64,000 nt of DNA from an uncultured Pseudomonadota bacterium. GTDB lineage: Bacteria > Myxococcota_A > UBA796 > SXON01. Every line of letters starts with the position of its first letter. Position 1 is the first letter of the stretch. Location: contig CAIQVJ010000132.1 of the NCBI GenBank assembly GCA_903875225.1, positions 116,999 to 180,998 of the forward strand. Reading direction: 5' to 3'. The position numbers and the translations under genes are program-made. Positions 41,662 to 50,534 of the stretch are shown here, one piece after another. A model generated the notes under the pieces. The model was not told the DNA's origin. It saw nothing but the letters and a program-made list of their open reading frames with translations, and did not search any database.

Positions 41662-44232
41662 ATGCAGTTCTTCACCGGTCGCAGCGCGTTCGACAAGCTG
41701 ACCCAGTCGCTGTACAAGTCCTCGGAGGAGCGCGACGCGTTGATTGTCGAGGTGCGGAACCTCGGCGTCCGTCCGCCACAGGCCGTCGCGCTGTTCCTGC
41801 ACGCCGACGCCGCAGTGCGCAGCCTCGGGGGCGATCTCCTCGTCACGCGCAGCGACGCCGGAGCGCTCATCGAGGTGCTCGATCGGTCGGCCGACATCCC
41901 GGCCGCCCGAGGCCACATCGGCCGCCTCTGGGGTCGACTCGCACCCGATGCCGGACAGAAGCTGATGGACACGCTGCTGGGCGACAGGGCTCATCATCGG
42001 CGGCGTCAGGCCTGGGAGGTGCTGATCCAGCTGAACGGGGAGTGGCGCCACCGCTACCTCGAGCGGGCGATGTTCGAGGCGCCGGTGGCCGTGCGGTACC
42101 CGGCCCTCCAGAAGCTGCTTGCCGAGCGGCCCGCGGAGGCGATGGTCGACCTGCTCCTCAAGCTCTCGACGGATGAGGAGCCGCGCGTCGCATCGACGGC
42201 GATGGAGGCCGTGGCCGGGCTGCAGGACCCCCGGCTGCTGGAGCTGATGCTCGATCGCCTGTCCAAAGGGGACGGCCGGACCCGGGAGTTGGCGCGGATG
42301 TGGCTGCGCGAGGCCGCCGCCAGCACGCCCACCGAGCTTCGTCGCCGGATGATCGATCTGCTGGCTGCGGGGGAGGAGGCGACACGTCACGCCTGCGTCG
42401 AGATCATCCTGGAGACAGGCCCGCACGAGCTGGTGCTCACCGAGATCCTCGTGTTCTGCAGGAACCTGGTGGGCTGGCTGCGGACGCGGATCCTCGAGAC
42501 GCTGCGGAACTTCGGCGAGGTGGTCTTCCGTCCGGCCTGTAGTCTGCTCTCGCATCCGGACGCCGATGTCCGGACCGCCGCGCTCGTGCTCGCCGAGAAC
42601 TTCAACGACCCGCGCCTCGTCCTGCCGCTCACGACCATGCTCGACGATGCGGACTGGTGGCTGCGCATCACGGCGTGCGACGCGCTGGGTCGGCTCAAGG
42701 ACGAGCGCGCCATCCCGGCGCTGGTGAAGGCGCTCGACAATCCGGACAGCCGTTGGGCAGCGATCGACGCGCTCGCCCAGATCGGTTCCCCCACGGCGCT
42801 GAAGTCGCTGGTGGCGCTGTTGAGGGATCCCCGGGCCGAGATCCGCCTGGAGCTGGTTCGCGCCTTCTCACGGTTCACCGACGCCAGGCTCGTTCCGCTG
42901 CTCGTCCAGGTGAAGGAGGGCGACTCCAGCTCCGAGGTGCGCACCCGCGCGAGCGAGGTGCTCCGCGACATGCAGGAGCGGCTGCAGATGACCGTGGACG
43001 ACGCCGAGCGCGGAACGGCGTCGGTGGCCTCCACCTCGATGGTCAAGCCGATCGACAGGCTGCTCGCCTCGATTCGTGAGCAGGACTGCTCCGATCTGCA
43101 CCTCACCGTCGACGAACCACCCTTTGTCCGCAGTCAAGGCAAGCTCGTGCGTATGGGCGGGATCGAGCCGATCTCGGCCGCGAGCACCGAGAGCGCGGTC
43201 TTCTCCCTGCTCACCGAGAAGCAGGCTGCCACGTTGCGGGAGACCGGGGAGCTCGACTTCTGCTACGCCATCCCCGAGGTCGGGCGGTACCGGGTGAACG
43301 CGTACCGCCAGCGCCTGGGCTGGTGCGCGAGCTTCCGGGTGATCCCGAACCTGCCGCCGACCTTCGCCTCGCTGCGCATCCCGGGCCGGTTGCGGGAGCT
43401 GCTCGACTATCACCAGGGCATCATCCTCATTTCGGGGCCGGCCGGCTGCGGAAAGTCGACGACGCTCGCGGCCCTGGTGAACCTGATCAACGAGACGAAG
43501 GCCGACCACGTCATCACGCTGGAGGACCCGATCGAGTTCATGCACCCGGTCAAGAGCGCGCTCGTCAACCAGCGGGAAGTGGGCACGCACACGATGTCCT
43601 TCGCGCGGGCGCTTCGGGCAGCGCTCCGAGAGGATCCCGACGTCATCATCGTGGGCGAGATGCGGGACCCCGAGACCATCCGGCTGGCCCTGACAGCGGC
43701 CGAGACCGGTCATCTGGTGATCGGCACGCTGCACACGACCTCGGCCTGCGGAACCCTCGATCGGGTGATCAAGAGCTTTCCCCCCGAGGAGCAGGGCCAG
43801 GTGCGGATGGCCCTCTCCGAGTCGATGAAGTACGTCGTGAGCCAGTCGCTCCTGCCTCGTCGGGATGGGCTCGGCCGGGTGGCGATCTTCGAGGTGCTCA
43901 AGGGAACGCTCCCGATCAGCACGCTCATCCGGGAGAACAAGATCCACCAGATCCCCACGATGATGCAGATCGGTCGGGGCTCGGGGATGCAGACCGTCGA
44001 CCAGGCCCTCCTTGAGCTGGTGCAGGCCGGCCTGATCACGGGTGAGGCGGCGTGGCGACGTGCCGAGAAACCGTCCGACTTCGAGCAATTCTGTGATCCG
44101 CTGTTCTTGCGGGAGAGTGGCAGCATCGAGGCCGACATGAAGACCCAGGAGGTGGAGAAGATTCCGCCCGCCCCCCGTGTCGGGCCTGCTGCGCCGTCCG
44201 TCACCCGCGGTCTCGGGCCGAAAGACCCATGA
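41662..44232 (+). CDS. HEAT-repeat protein fused to a PilT-like type IV pilus ATPase
   Basis: An 856-residue protein. Residues 1 to about 450 are tandem helical HEAT/PBS-lyase-type repeats (examples: YPALQKLLAERPAEAMVDLL, MLDDADWWLRITACDALGRL, AIDALAQIGSPTALKSLVAL). Residues about 460-800 are a full PilT ATPase: SDLHLTVDEPP, Walker A GPAGCGKST (592-600), Asp box VITLEDPIEF, Walker B VIIVGEMRD, His box GHLVIGTLHT, and ISTLIRENKI near the AIRNLIRE position. The tail to 856 is Pro-rich. PilT proteins are normally about 350 residues, so the N-terminal half is an addition. ATG at 41662 is the first Met matching the repeat domain; the longer open frame is shadow. It is followed by a second pilT-like gene after 24 bases. 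Confidence 0.9.
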   Translation: MQFFTGRSAFDKLTQSLYKSSEERDALIVEVRNLGVRPPQAVALFLHADAAVRSLGGDLLVTRSDAGALIEVLDRSADIPAARGHIGRLWGRLAPDAGQKLMDTLLGDRAHHRRRQAWEVLIQLNGEWRHRYLERAMFEAPVAVRYPALQKLLAERPAEAMVDLLLKLSTDEEPRVASTAMEAVAGLQDPRLLELMLDRLSKGDGRTRELARMWLREAAASTPTELRRRMIDLLAAGEEATRHACVEIILETGPHELVLTEILVFCRNLVGWLRTRILETLRNFGEVVFRPACSLLSHPDADVRTAALVLAENFNDPRLVLPLTTMLDDADWWLRITACDALGRLKDERAIPALVKALDNPDSRWAAIDALAQIGSPTALKSLVALLRDPRAEIRLELVRAFSRFTDARLVPLLVQVKEGDSSSEVRTRASEVLRDMQERLQMTVDDAERGTASVASTSMVKPIDRLLASIREQDCSDLHLTVDEPPFVRSQGKLVRMGGIEPISAASTESAVFSLLTEKQAATLRETGELDFCYAIPEVGRYRVNAYRQRLGWCASFRVIPNLPPTFASLRIPGRLRELLDYHQGIILISGPAGCGKSTTLAALVNLINETKADHVITLEDPIEFMHPVKSALVNQREVGTHTMSFARALRAALREDPDVIIVGEMRDPETIRLALTAAETGHLVIGTLHTTSACGTLDRVIKSFPPEEQGQVRMALSESMKYVVSQSLLPRRDGLGRVAIFEVLKGTLPISTLIRENKIHQIPTMMQIGRGSGMQTVDQALLELVQAGLITGEAAWRRAEKPSDFEQFCDPLFLRESGSIEADMKTQEVEKIPPAPRVGPAAPSVTRGLGPKDP

Positions 44233-44256
44233 CCCCCCTCTCGCTGGGAGCCTCCC

Positions 44257-45348
44257 ATGGCTGAGTCCGCCAACCGCATCGACCGGTTCCTGAAGCTCAT
44301 GAACGATCGCGGAGCCTCCGACCTCCACCTGTCCGTGGGGCGCCCGCCCATCTTCCGCCTCTCGGGACGGATGGATCCGATCCGCTTCCGCGTGCTGGAC
44401 GACAACGACCTGCTCGCGTTGCTCCAGCCCATCACGCCTCCACACCTCTGGGAGTCGTACCTGCGGGAGGGTGACACCGACTTTGCCTACGAGGTGCCCG
44501 GGGTCGCCCGGTTTCGCGTGAACCTCTACCGACAGCAGCGCGGGATGGGCGGTGTGTTCCGGATCATCCCGACCAAGCTGATGACCATCGATCAGCTCGG
44601 GCTTCCGCCTCCCGTGCGGAAGCTCACCCAGCTCGATGGGGGGCTCGTCCTCGTCACGGGTCCGACCGGCTCCGGCAAGTCCACCACGCTCTCGGCGATC
44701 ATCCACGAGATGAACGAGAAGCGGGCCATGCACTTCGTCACGATCGAGGACCCGATCGAGTTCGTCCACCCGAACCGCAAGTCGCTCGTGAGCCAGAGGG
44801 AGGTCGGGCCGCACACGCGGAGCTTCTCCGCGGCGCTGCGCGCGGCGGTGCGGGAGGATCCCGACTGCATCCTCGTTGGGGAGATGCGGGATCTCGAGAC
44901 GATCGAGATGGCACTCAAGGCCGCCGAGACCGGGATGCTGGTGTTCGGCACGCTGCACACCAACTCGGCCGCGAAGACCATCGACCGCATCATCAACGTG
45001 TTTCCAGCCGAGCAGCAGGACGGCGTTCGCGGCGTGCTCGCCGGCGTGCTCAAGGGCGTGCTGGCGCAACAGCTCCTGCGGCGGGTCGGCGGAGGGCGGG
45101 TTGCGGCGCTCGAGATCCTGTTCGGCACCGGGGCGCTCTCCTCGCTGATCCGCGAGGGGAAGACGCACATGATCGCGGGGCTGATCACGCAGGGGCGGGC
45201 GTTGGGGATGGTCTCGATGGACGAGAGCCTGCGCAACCTCGTCGTCGCGAAGTTGATCGAGCCAACCGCGGCGTTGGAGAAGGCCCTTGACAAGGACGAG
45301 ATGCGGAAGTGGCTCTCGGAGCGAGGGTTCGAGGTGGGCGAGGGGTAG
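44257..45348 (+). CDS. PilT/PilU-like type IV pilus retraction ATPase
   Basis: A 363-residue ATPase of normal PilT size: SDLHLSVGRPPIF, Walker A GPTGSGKST (135-143), Asp box VTIEDPIEF, Walker B CILVGEMRD, and ALSSLIREGKTHM in place of AIRNLIREGK. In the His box the first His is Met (GMLVFGTLHT, residue 227), while the second His (234) is kept. The start is ATG with GGGAG just upstream, 24 bases after the HEAT-PilT gene, so both are co-expressed. These enzymes form hexamers at the base of the pilus and power retraction. The pair may form mixed or alternative hexamers, as PilT and PilU do; that is inference. Confidence 0.92.
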   Translation: MAESANRIDRFLKLMNDRGASDLHLSVGRPPIFRLSGRMDPIRFRVLDDNDLLALLQPITPPHLWESYLREGDTDFAYEVPGVARFRVNLYRQQRGMGGVFRIIPTKLMTIDQLGLPPPVRKLTQLDGGLVLVTGPTGSGKSTTLSAIIHEMNEKRAMHFVTIEDPIEFVHPNRKSLVSQREVGPHTRSFSAALRAAVREDPDCILVGEMRDLETIEMALKAAETGMLVFGTLHTNSAAKTIDRIINVFPAEQQDGVRGVLAGVLKGVLAQQLLRRVGGGRVAALEILFGTGALSSLIREGKTHMIAGLITQGRALGMVSMDESLRNLVVAKLIEPTAALEKALDKDEMRKWLSERGFEVGEG

Positions 45349-45390
45349 GGGGGTCGATAAGGCGCCGTTTCCTCCGTCCCCGGTGTCCGC

Positions 45391-47379
45391 TTGATCCGTG
45401 ACCGCCTGCTTCGCATCTGTGAGAACCTCTGGTGGTGCTGGGATGTACAGGCAACCGAGCTTTTTGCCTGCCTCCACCCCGAACGCTGGGAGGAGGTGCA
45501 GCACAACCCGTTGATGCTCCTCGAGGAGCTGGACGACAGCACGCTCGAGCGACTACACGCCCGGTGCCCGGGGGCCCTCGAGGCTGTCGAGCGCAAATTC
45601 GATGCCTACCTGGCGGAGACCAACACCTGGGCCTCCCGGGAGATGGCGGCGTTCACGGGGAGCGTCTGCTACTTCTCGATGGAGTTCGCGCTTCACGAGT
45701 CACTGCCGATCTACTCTGGTGGTCTGGGCGTCCTCGCCGGCGACCACCTCAAGAGCGCGTCGGACCTCGGGCTCCCGTTGGTGGGCGTGGGCCTCCTGTA
45801 CAGGGAGGGGTACTTCAAGCAGGTGATCGCCAACAATCGGCAGGTTCCGGCCTGGCCGACCACCCCGCTCGAGCACACGCCGCTCAAGAAGCTCGACGTC
45901 TTCGTGGACGTCCCCCACGGGCACCACACCTACAAGGCCCAGGTCTGGGAGCTCAAGGTCGGTCGGATCCGGCTCTACCTGCTGGACTCCGATGTCGAGG
46001 GGAACCGCCCGGAGCACCGGAACCTGTCGATGCAGTTGTACGGTGGCGACGCCGCGACCCGGATCCAGCAGGAGGTGCTGTTGGGGATCGGCGGGGTTCG
46101 CGCCCTCCGCGCGCTCAAGATCGAGCCCACGGTCATCCACATGAACGAGGGGCACGCCGCGTTCGCGGTGATCGAGCGGTGGCGCGAGGAGCTGCAGGCG
46201 GGGTACGCAACGGCCGCTGCGTTCGAACGGGTGCGTAGAACGTGTGTTTTCACCACCCACACGCCGGTCGACGCCGGGCACGATCGGTTCAACTGGGACC
46301 TGAAGCACGAGGCCCTGGAGGGGCTGCGGGAGGACATGGGCCTGCCGGAAGGCGCGTTCATGGACCTCGGTCGGGTGCAGCGCGGCAACGTGAACGAGCC
46401 CCTGTGCATGACCGTGCTTGCCCTCCGGGGCAGCCGTGCGGCGAACGGGGTGGCCCGGCTGCATGGGGAAGTGAGTCGAAAGATGTGGAAGAACCTCTAC
46501 CCCTCCCTCAAGGAGGACGAGGTGCCCATCGGCTCGGTCACGAACGGCGTACACGCGCCAAGCTGGATGAGCGCTGCGATGCAGCATCTGCTCGACGAGG
46601 CGTCTCCCGGTTGGCGCGACGGCGTGATGCCCAGCCTGAAGGCCGTGAGCGACGAGCGGCTCTGGCAGATGCGCTGTTCCCTGCGGCTCAAGCTCGTGGC
46701 CTGGGCCAACCGACAGCTTGGGCGGGACTGGCTGGACCCGGATGCCCTCACCATCGGCTTCGCGCGTCGGTTCGCGCCCTACAAAAGGGGGAACCTGTTG
46801 TTCACGGATCCCGACCGGCTCGCGGCGATCCTCACCCACAAGCCCGTGCAGATCCTCTTCGCCGGCAAGGCGCACCCCCGCGATGCTGCGGGTCAGGGCA
46901 TCCTGCGCGACGTGCTGGAGTGGACCCGGGACGAGCGCTTTCGCGGGCGGGTGATCTTCCTGCCCGACTACGACATGGCGCTCGGTCGTCGGCTCACACA
47001 AGGCGTGGACGTGTGGCTCAACACACCCCGCCGCCCGCGCGAGGCGAGCGGCACGAGCGGGATGAAGGTTCCGTTGAACCTCGGGATCAACTGCTCCATC
47101 CTGGATGGTTGGTGGCCGGAGGCGTTCGATGGGACGAACGGCTGGGCGATCGGGGATGGCGTCGAGCGCCCCACGCCGGAGGAGCAGGACGCCGCGGATG
47201 TGGAGAGCCTCTACCTCCTGCTCGAGCAGCAGATCGTGCCGGAGTTCTACGCGCGCGACGATGGCCAGGTGCCGCACGCGTGGGTCTCGCGCATGCGCAG
47301 GAGCCTGGAGACCTGCGCCCACCAGTTCCACACCAACCGCATGGTCGCGGAGTACACCCGCAAGTACTATTTGGGGTGA
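45391..47379 (+). CDS. Alpha-glucan (glycogen) phosphorylase, short type
   Basis: A 662-residue GT35 enzyme of the short bacterial group with an N-terminal DUF3417-like part (ICENLWWCWDVQATELF). It has SVCYFSMEFALHESLPIYSGGLGVLAGDHLKSASDLG, HMNEGHAAFAVIE and FTTHTPVDAGHDRF, ARRFAPYKRGNL, and the PLP region EASGTSGMKVPLNLGINCSILDGWW, which contains the conserved SGTSGMK. It releases glucose-1-phosphate from glycogen. The start is TTG at 45391: an in-frame stop lies 33 bases earlier and no other start codon falls between. It sits 42 bases after the pilT gene. Confidence 0.9.
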   Translation: MIRDRLLRICENLWWCWDVQATELFACLHPERWEEVQHNPLMLLEELDDSTLERLHARCPGALEAVERKFDAYLAETNTWASREMAAFTGSVCYFSMEFALHESLPIYSGGLGVLAGDHLKSASDLGLPLVGVGLLYREGYFKQVIANNRQVPAWPTTPLEHTPLKKLDVFVDVPHGHHTYKAQVWELKVGRIRLYLLDSDVEGNRPEHRNLSMQLYGGDAATRIQQEVLLGIGGVRALRALKIEPTVIHMNEGHAAFAVIERWREELQAGYATAAAFERVRRTCVFTTHTPVDAGHDRFNWDLKHEALEGLREDMGLPEGAFMDLGRVQRGNVNEPLCMTVLALRGSRAANGVARLHGEVSRKMWKNLYPSLKEDEVPIGSVTNGVHAPSWMSAAMQHLLDEASPGWRDGVMPSLKAVSDERLWQMRCSLRLKLVAWANRQLGRDWLDPDALTIGFARRFAPYKRGNLLFTDPDRLAAILTHKPVQILFAGKAHPRDAAGQGILRDVLEWTRDERFRGRVIFLPDYDMALGRRLTQGVDVWLNTPRRPREASGTSGMKVPLNLGINCSILDGWWPEAFDGTNGWAIGDGVERPTPEEQDAADVESLYLLLEQQIVPEFYARDDGQVPHAWVSRMRRSLETCAHQFHTNRMVAEYTRKYYLG

Positions 47380-47453
47380 GTCCTCCCCGTCCGCTCACCG
47401 CAATAGATGGAGGAGACGCTTGACGTTGCCGGGAAAGCCGGAACGGGGAGGAC
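47380..47453. repeat. Long inverted repeat with internal stem after the phosphorylase gene
   Basis: GTCCTCCCCGT (47380-47390) pairs perfectly over 11 bases with ACGGGGAGGAC (47443-47453). Inside is a smaller stem, CCGG-GAAAG-CCGG. The element begins one base after the phosphorylase stop codon and lies in the convergent gap with the receiver-domain gene. It could be an mRNA 3' structure or a small structured RNA; I match it to no known RNA class. Confidence 0.55.
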
Positions 47454-47487
47454 CGAGACTTGCTTCAGCGTAGTCTACGCCGGGCCC

Positions 47488-47510
47488 GCTGCAAAATGCA
47501 AGCGCTTTTT
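47488..47510 (+). terminator. Weak intrinsic terminator candidate for the phosphorylase transcript
   Basis: GCTGCA-AAA-TGCAAGC (47488-47503) forms a six-pair stem with one bulge and is followed by GC and five T. It lies at the end of the convergent gap, just before the receiver-domain stop. Confidence 0.35.
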
Positions 47511-47512
47511 CG

Positions 47513-47872
47513 TCAACCCACGGCGCGGGTGATGATCTCCAGCAGCTCCCGCATCCGGAAAGGCTTTCGCAACACCGCCACGACGCGCTCGTTGACGAGC
47601 GAGCTGCTCACCACCGCCTCCCCGTAGCCGGTCATGATGATGACCTTCGCCTGTGGCTGCCGCACCTGGAGGTCGAGCAACAGGTCGCGCCCCCCCACGT
47701 CCGGCAGCGACCAATCGAGGATCGCCACGTCGATCGTGGCGGGGCCTGCGATGCGCGCGCGCGCGTCCCGGCCGGAGCTGCAGCAGTGGAGGTCGTGCCC
47801 GCGTGACTTGAGCACCTCCCCGACGACGTCGAGGAGGTCGGGTTCGTCATCCACGAGCATCAGCTGGGCCAT
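47513..47872 (-). CDS. Stand-alone receiver-domain protein
   Basis: A 119-residue protein that is only a CheY-like receiver: LMLVDDEPDLLDVV with the acidic cluster, phospho-Asp in VAILDWSLPDVGG, Thr in VIIMTGYGEAV and Lys in VLRKPFRM. There is no output domain and no adjacent kinase. It would act as a phospho-shuttle or by binding a partner. It is the pattern of single-domain regulators common in myxobacteria. Start ATG at 47872. Confidence 0.9.
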   Translation of the reverse strand: MAQLMLVDDEPDLLDVVGEVLKSRGHDLHCCSSGRDARARIAGPATIDVAILDWSLPDVGGRDLLLDLQVRQPQAKVIIMTGYGEAVVSSSLVNERVVAVLRKPFRMRELLEIITRAVG

Positions 47873-47958
47873 GGGATGCCCTTACCCTGAATACGCGCGG
47901 TGGGGGATCCGCGGGTCGCAAACCGTACCCGGGGCGCGTCGGCGACCCTCCGGGCAGC

Positions 47959-48555
47959 TCACTCCACGGCGGCTCTCGGCATCACCAGCGCCGCGACGAC
48001 GTCCCAACGCCCGTCGTCGAAGGTCATCAGCCGCACCTGGCCCTGTCTGCTGGCCTCGAAGTCATACGATGCGAGGGGGCTGGCCTGCGCGACGAGCACG
48101 ACGCCGTGCTCCATGGATACCGCGCGGACCGTGGGTACCGGTGCGTTGGGGCGCACAGCCTGGGCATGCGCCTCCCCGGTGGGGAACGCGTCGCCCGTCT
48201 GCGTCCAGCCGGTCGGGCCAAGATCCAGGACCCTGAGCGTTTCAGAGCCCTGCAGCAATATGCGGGTCTCGGAGATCGCCTGCACGCCGCGGACCCACTC
48301 CATCAGCGGGAGTGGAGGTGCGGCGTCGACGAATTCGCTGCCCCCGACAACAAGGGTTCTCAGCGCCTGGGGGGTGTTCACGTCCGGCAAGGCGAGCAGC
48401 CACAGATCGTCTCCATGCGCCATCATCCCGATGACGTGCCCGGAGTCTGGCAGCCGGCCGAAGAAAGGGGCGCTGAAGGCGCCGCCTCGGGAGCCCGCCA
48501 GCCCGAACAGGACGACCTCTCCCACAGTCGCCCCGTAGTCACCACCCCAGAACAT
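47959..48555 (-). CDS. Hypothetical protein, possibly the 3' part of a broken propeller gene
   Basis: A 198-residue frame from ATG at 48555 with repeated strands and WD/propeller-like turns (DDLWLLALPDVNTPQALRTL, RILLQGSETLRVLDLG, GQVRLMTFDDGRWDVV). No signal peptide and no named domain. The same frame is open upstream all the way to the TAG stop of the hydrolase lipoprotein gene (48643-48645) and encodes protein-like sequence (EREILSWTAARGG) before the ATG. So the true start may be elsewhere, or this may be a gene fragment. GAGG four bases before the ATG gives weak support to a real start. Confidence 0.5.
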   Translation of the reverse strand: MFWGGDYGATVGEVVLFGLAGSRGGAFSAPFFGRLPDSGHVIGMMAHGDDLWLLALPDVNTPQALRTLVVGGSEFVDAAPPLPLMEWVRGVQAISETRILLQGSETLRVLDLGPTGWTQTGDAFPTGEAHAQAVRPNAPVPTVRAVSMEHGVVLVAQASPLASYDFEASRQGQVRLMTFDDGRWDVVAALVMPRAAVE

Positions 48556-48642
48556 GCCACCTCGGGCCGCCGTCCAGGACAGGATCTCGCGTTCACGCGG
48601 CCCTGGGGGCCAAGGTCGGGGCTGGCTCCCGCGCGTCTCGGG

Positions 48643-49947
48643 CTAGTCCCCCGTCCAGTCTCCGCTGGCGTTCCTCTCCGAGAGCTCCATCACTGCGGCG
48701 GTCAGGGTGTCCTCCAGCGGGTCCTCCACCTCCTCGGCCAGGAGCTTCGCGTCGTCGCCCCCGAGGGAGAGCAGCATGTTCGGCGGGTTCTCGTTGGTGT
48801 TCCCGGCGAGCCACTTCTCCCCGGGGTTCAGCCGCGTCCAGAACGCGCCGTTCGCCTGGAGCGCCTCGCCGATGGCGTGCAGGTGCGGATGATCGGTCCA
48901 GGTGTCGATCACGTGGTCCACCTCGCTGCCGAGGATCATCACCGGCAACGTGGGCCAGCGCTGCACGAAGAGGTCGGTGCGGCGCCCCGCGTCGCGGTAG
49001 AACCACCACGCGTCGGCATCCTCCTCCGAGGCAAAGCCGGTCGGTTGGAGTCCGGCGTCGCTGACCGCCTGTCGCAACCTGGGGGAGAGCATGATCTCGC
49101 CGGTGTCCTTGCTCTCCGTGCCGTGCACCACCACGTCGTTCTCCTCCACGCAGGCGCCGTCCTGATCGAGGTCGAAGCACAACGTGGACGTGGGCCCGCC
49201 GGTGTTGGTGACGATGAGCTCGTCTGCCGGAAAATCGCAGAACACCCCCGCCGACTGGTCCCAGCTGCAGGTCCCCGGCTCGTGCACCGAGGGGTCGTTC
49301 CCGAGCTCCACGTTCGCGAAGGTCGCTGCGACCGGGGTCTCCCACGTCACGAGCCCCGCGACCGGTGGGAGGGTGAGCGAGTCGTCGGTGAGCACCGAGT
49401 AGGCGAGGTTGCCGCCGTTGGATGTGCCTACGAGGTAGAGGTCGTCCGTGTTTGCGGAGGGAACGCGGTCGGGGAGGTGGCAGCCGCCGGAGTCCACGGT
49501 CTCGCCATGTGCCCATCGCATCACCGTCGCCACGGCTGCGGCGGCGACCGGCCCCCGGCGGTCGTTGTACCCGCCGCTCAGGCCTGCACCCGGCAGGTCG
49601 ACGTGGATGTCCACCACGCTCTGGGTGGTGTCGAGCCGGGTGGTGTCCGAGGTGACCGGGGTGCCCTCCTGGTTCCACCCGCCCTGCAGGGTGATCGCGA
49701 TGGGGGCGGTCCCGTCTCCGCCCATCTTCCCGGCCCAGCGCACGACGACATGGAGGTCGTACAGGCCAGCGTCGTCCTGCAGCATCGTGCCGACGGTGCG
49801 GCCATCCTTTGCCAGGTCATCCGCCTGGAATTCGAAGCTGCACACGTCGTCCGCCGAACCCGTGCCCTTGCGGCAGCCAGGCAGGAGCGCGAGGGCCGTG
49901 GTGCACATCAGGAGTCGCGCGGCGCGCGTCGGAGGCGGAAAGCTCAC
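48643..49947 (-). CDS. Secreted lipoprotein with alpha/beta-hydrolase fold
   Basis: A 434-residue protein. The signal peptide ends with lipobox LLPGC (Cys near residue 25), then KGTGSADD, so it is probably lipid-anchored. The nucleophile elbow is YLVGTSNGGNLAYSVL (G-x-S-x-G), an oxyanion strand may be ITLQGGWNQEG, and a calcium-loop-like DLDQDGACVEENDVV sits in the middle. The C-terminal region with SEVDHVIDTWTDHPHLHAIGEAL could supply Asp and His. The substrate is unknown; peptidase or esterase are both possible. The start is GTG, overlapping the pseudouridine synthase stop (GTGA). Confidence 0.75.
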   Translation of the reverse strand: MSFPPPTRAARLLMCTTALALLPGCRKGTGSADDVCSFEFQADDLAKDGRTVGTMLQDDAGLYDLHVVVRWAGKMGGDGTAPIAITLQGGWNQEGTPVTSDTTRLDTTQSVVDIHVDLPGAGLSGGYNDRRGPVAAAAVATVMRWAHGETVDSGGCHLPDRVPSANTDDLYLVGTSNGGNLAYSVLTDDSLTLPPVAGLVTWETPVAATFANVELGNDPSVHEPGTCSWDQSAGVFCDFPADELIVTNTGGPTSTLCFDLDQDGACVEENDVVVHGTESKDTGEIMLSPRLRQAVSDAGLQPTGFASEEDADAWWFYRDAGRRTDLFVQRWPTLPVMILGSEVDHVIDTWTDHPHLHAIGEALQANGAFWTRLNPGEKWLAGNTNENPPNMLLSLGGDDAKLLAEEVEDPLEDTLTAAVMELSERNASGDWTGD

Positions 49948-50534
49948 GGGTGGAACCCTGGCGGTTCAGGAGATTCGACGGTCAGCCGGTCGGCTGGCCC
50001 GGGCCAAGGTAGCACCACACGCAGCGCGTGGAGGAAGATTCTGGTGGCGGGGGGGCCCCCGTAGTCCTCGTCCCCGACGATCGGGGCACCGACGCTGCAG
50101 AGGTGGGCCCGGATCTGGTGGGTGCGGCCAGTCTCCGGCCGCGCGATCACGCGGAGCCGGGTGGCGATGCGCTGGTCGACGGTGAGATGCGTGCGCGCTG
50201 GCTTTCCGCGACCGATCTGCACGCGCCCGCGTTTCCACTCCCCCAGCGGGAGGTCGACGAGGAGCTCGTCGGCCAGCGATCCTTCGCAGAGTGCCAGGTA
50301 GGTCTTTCGGACCGTTCCCGAGGCGAATGCCTCGGAGATGACGCGCTGGCCCATCGCTGTTCGGGCCAGCACCAGCACGCCCGACGTGCCGACGTCCAGC
50401 CGATGGCACACGCGCAGTCCCAGCAGGTCGGCGAGCGCATCCTCCCCGGAGCGGCCGCTCTGCACGCCGATGCCGGTCGGCTTGTCGACCACCTCCAGGT
50501 GCTCATCCCGGTAAAGGACAACCGGCGGGGTCAC
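49944..50534 (-). CDS. RluA-family RNA pseudouridine synthase
   Basis: A 196-residue protein, shorter than RluA-type enzymes with S4 domains, so it is the core catalytic type. It has VVLYRDEHLEVVDKPTGIGV, the catalytic Asp in CHRLDVGTSGVLVLARTA, KTYLALCEGSL, and ETGRTHQIRAHLCSVGAPIVGDEDYGG near the end. It isomerises uridine in rRNA or tRNA; the exact site is not predictable. The start is GTG at 50534, overlapping the stop of the upstream lipoprotein gene. Confidence 0.92.
   Translation of the reverse strand: MTPPVVLYRDEHLEVVDKPTGIGVQSGRSGEDALADLLGLRVCHRLDVGTSGVLVLARTAMGQRVISEAFASGTVRKTYLALCEGSLADELLVDLPLGEWKRGRVQIGRGKPARTHLTVDQRIATRLRVIARPETGRTHQIRAHLCSVGAPIVGDEDYGGPPATRIFLHALRVVLPWPGPADRLTVESPEPPGFHP

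Noticed and set aside
42868..45504. 878-residue minus-strand frame opposite the PilT genes
   Set aside because: Antisense shadow rich in His, Arg and Asp without any domain.
47380..47510. Known riboswitch classes in the structured region after the phosphorylase gene
   Set aside because: None of the conserved cores I could recall fits, and the region lies downstream of both flanking genes.
48106..50064. Plus-strand frame of 652 residues over the lipoprotein region
   Set aside because: No domains; the minus-strand lipoprotein and RluA-type genes explain the DNA.
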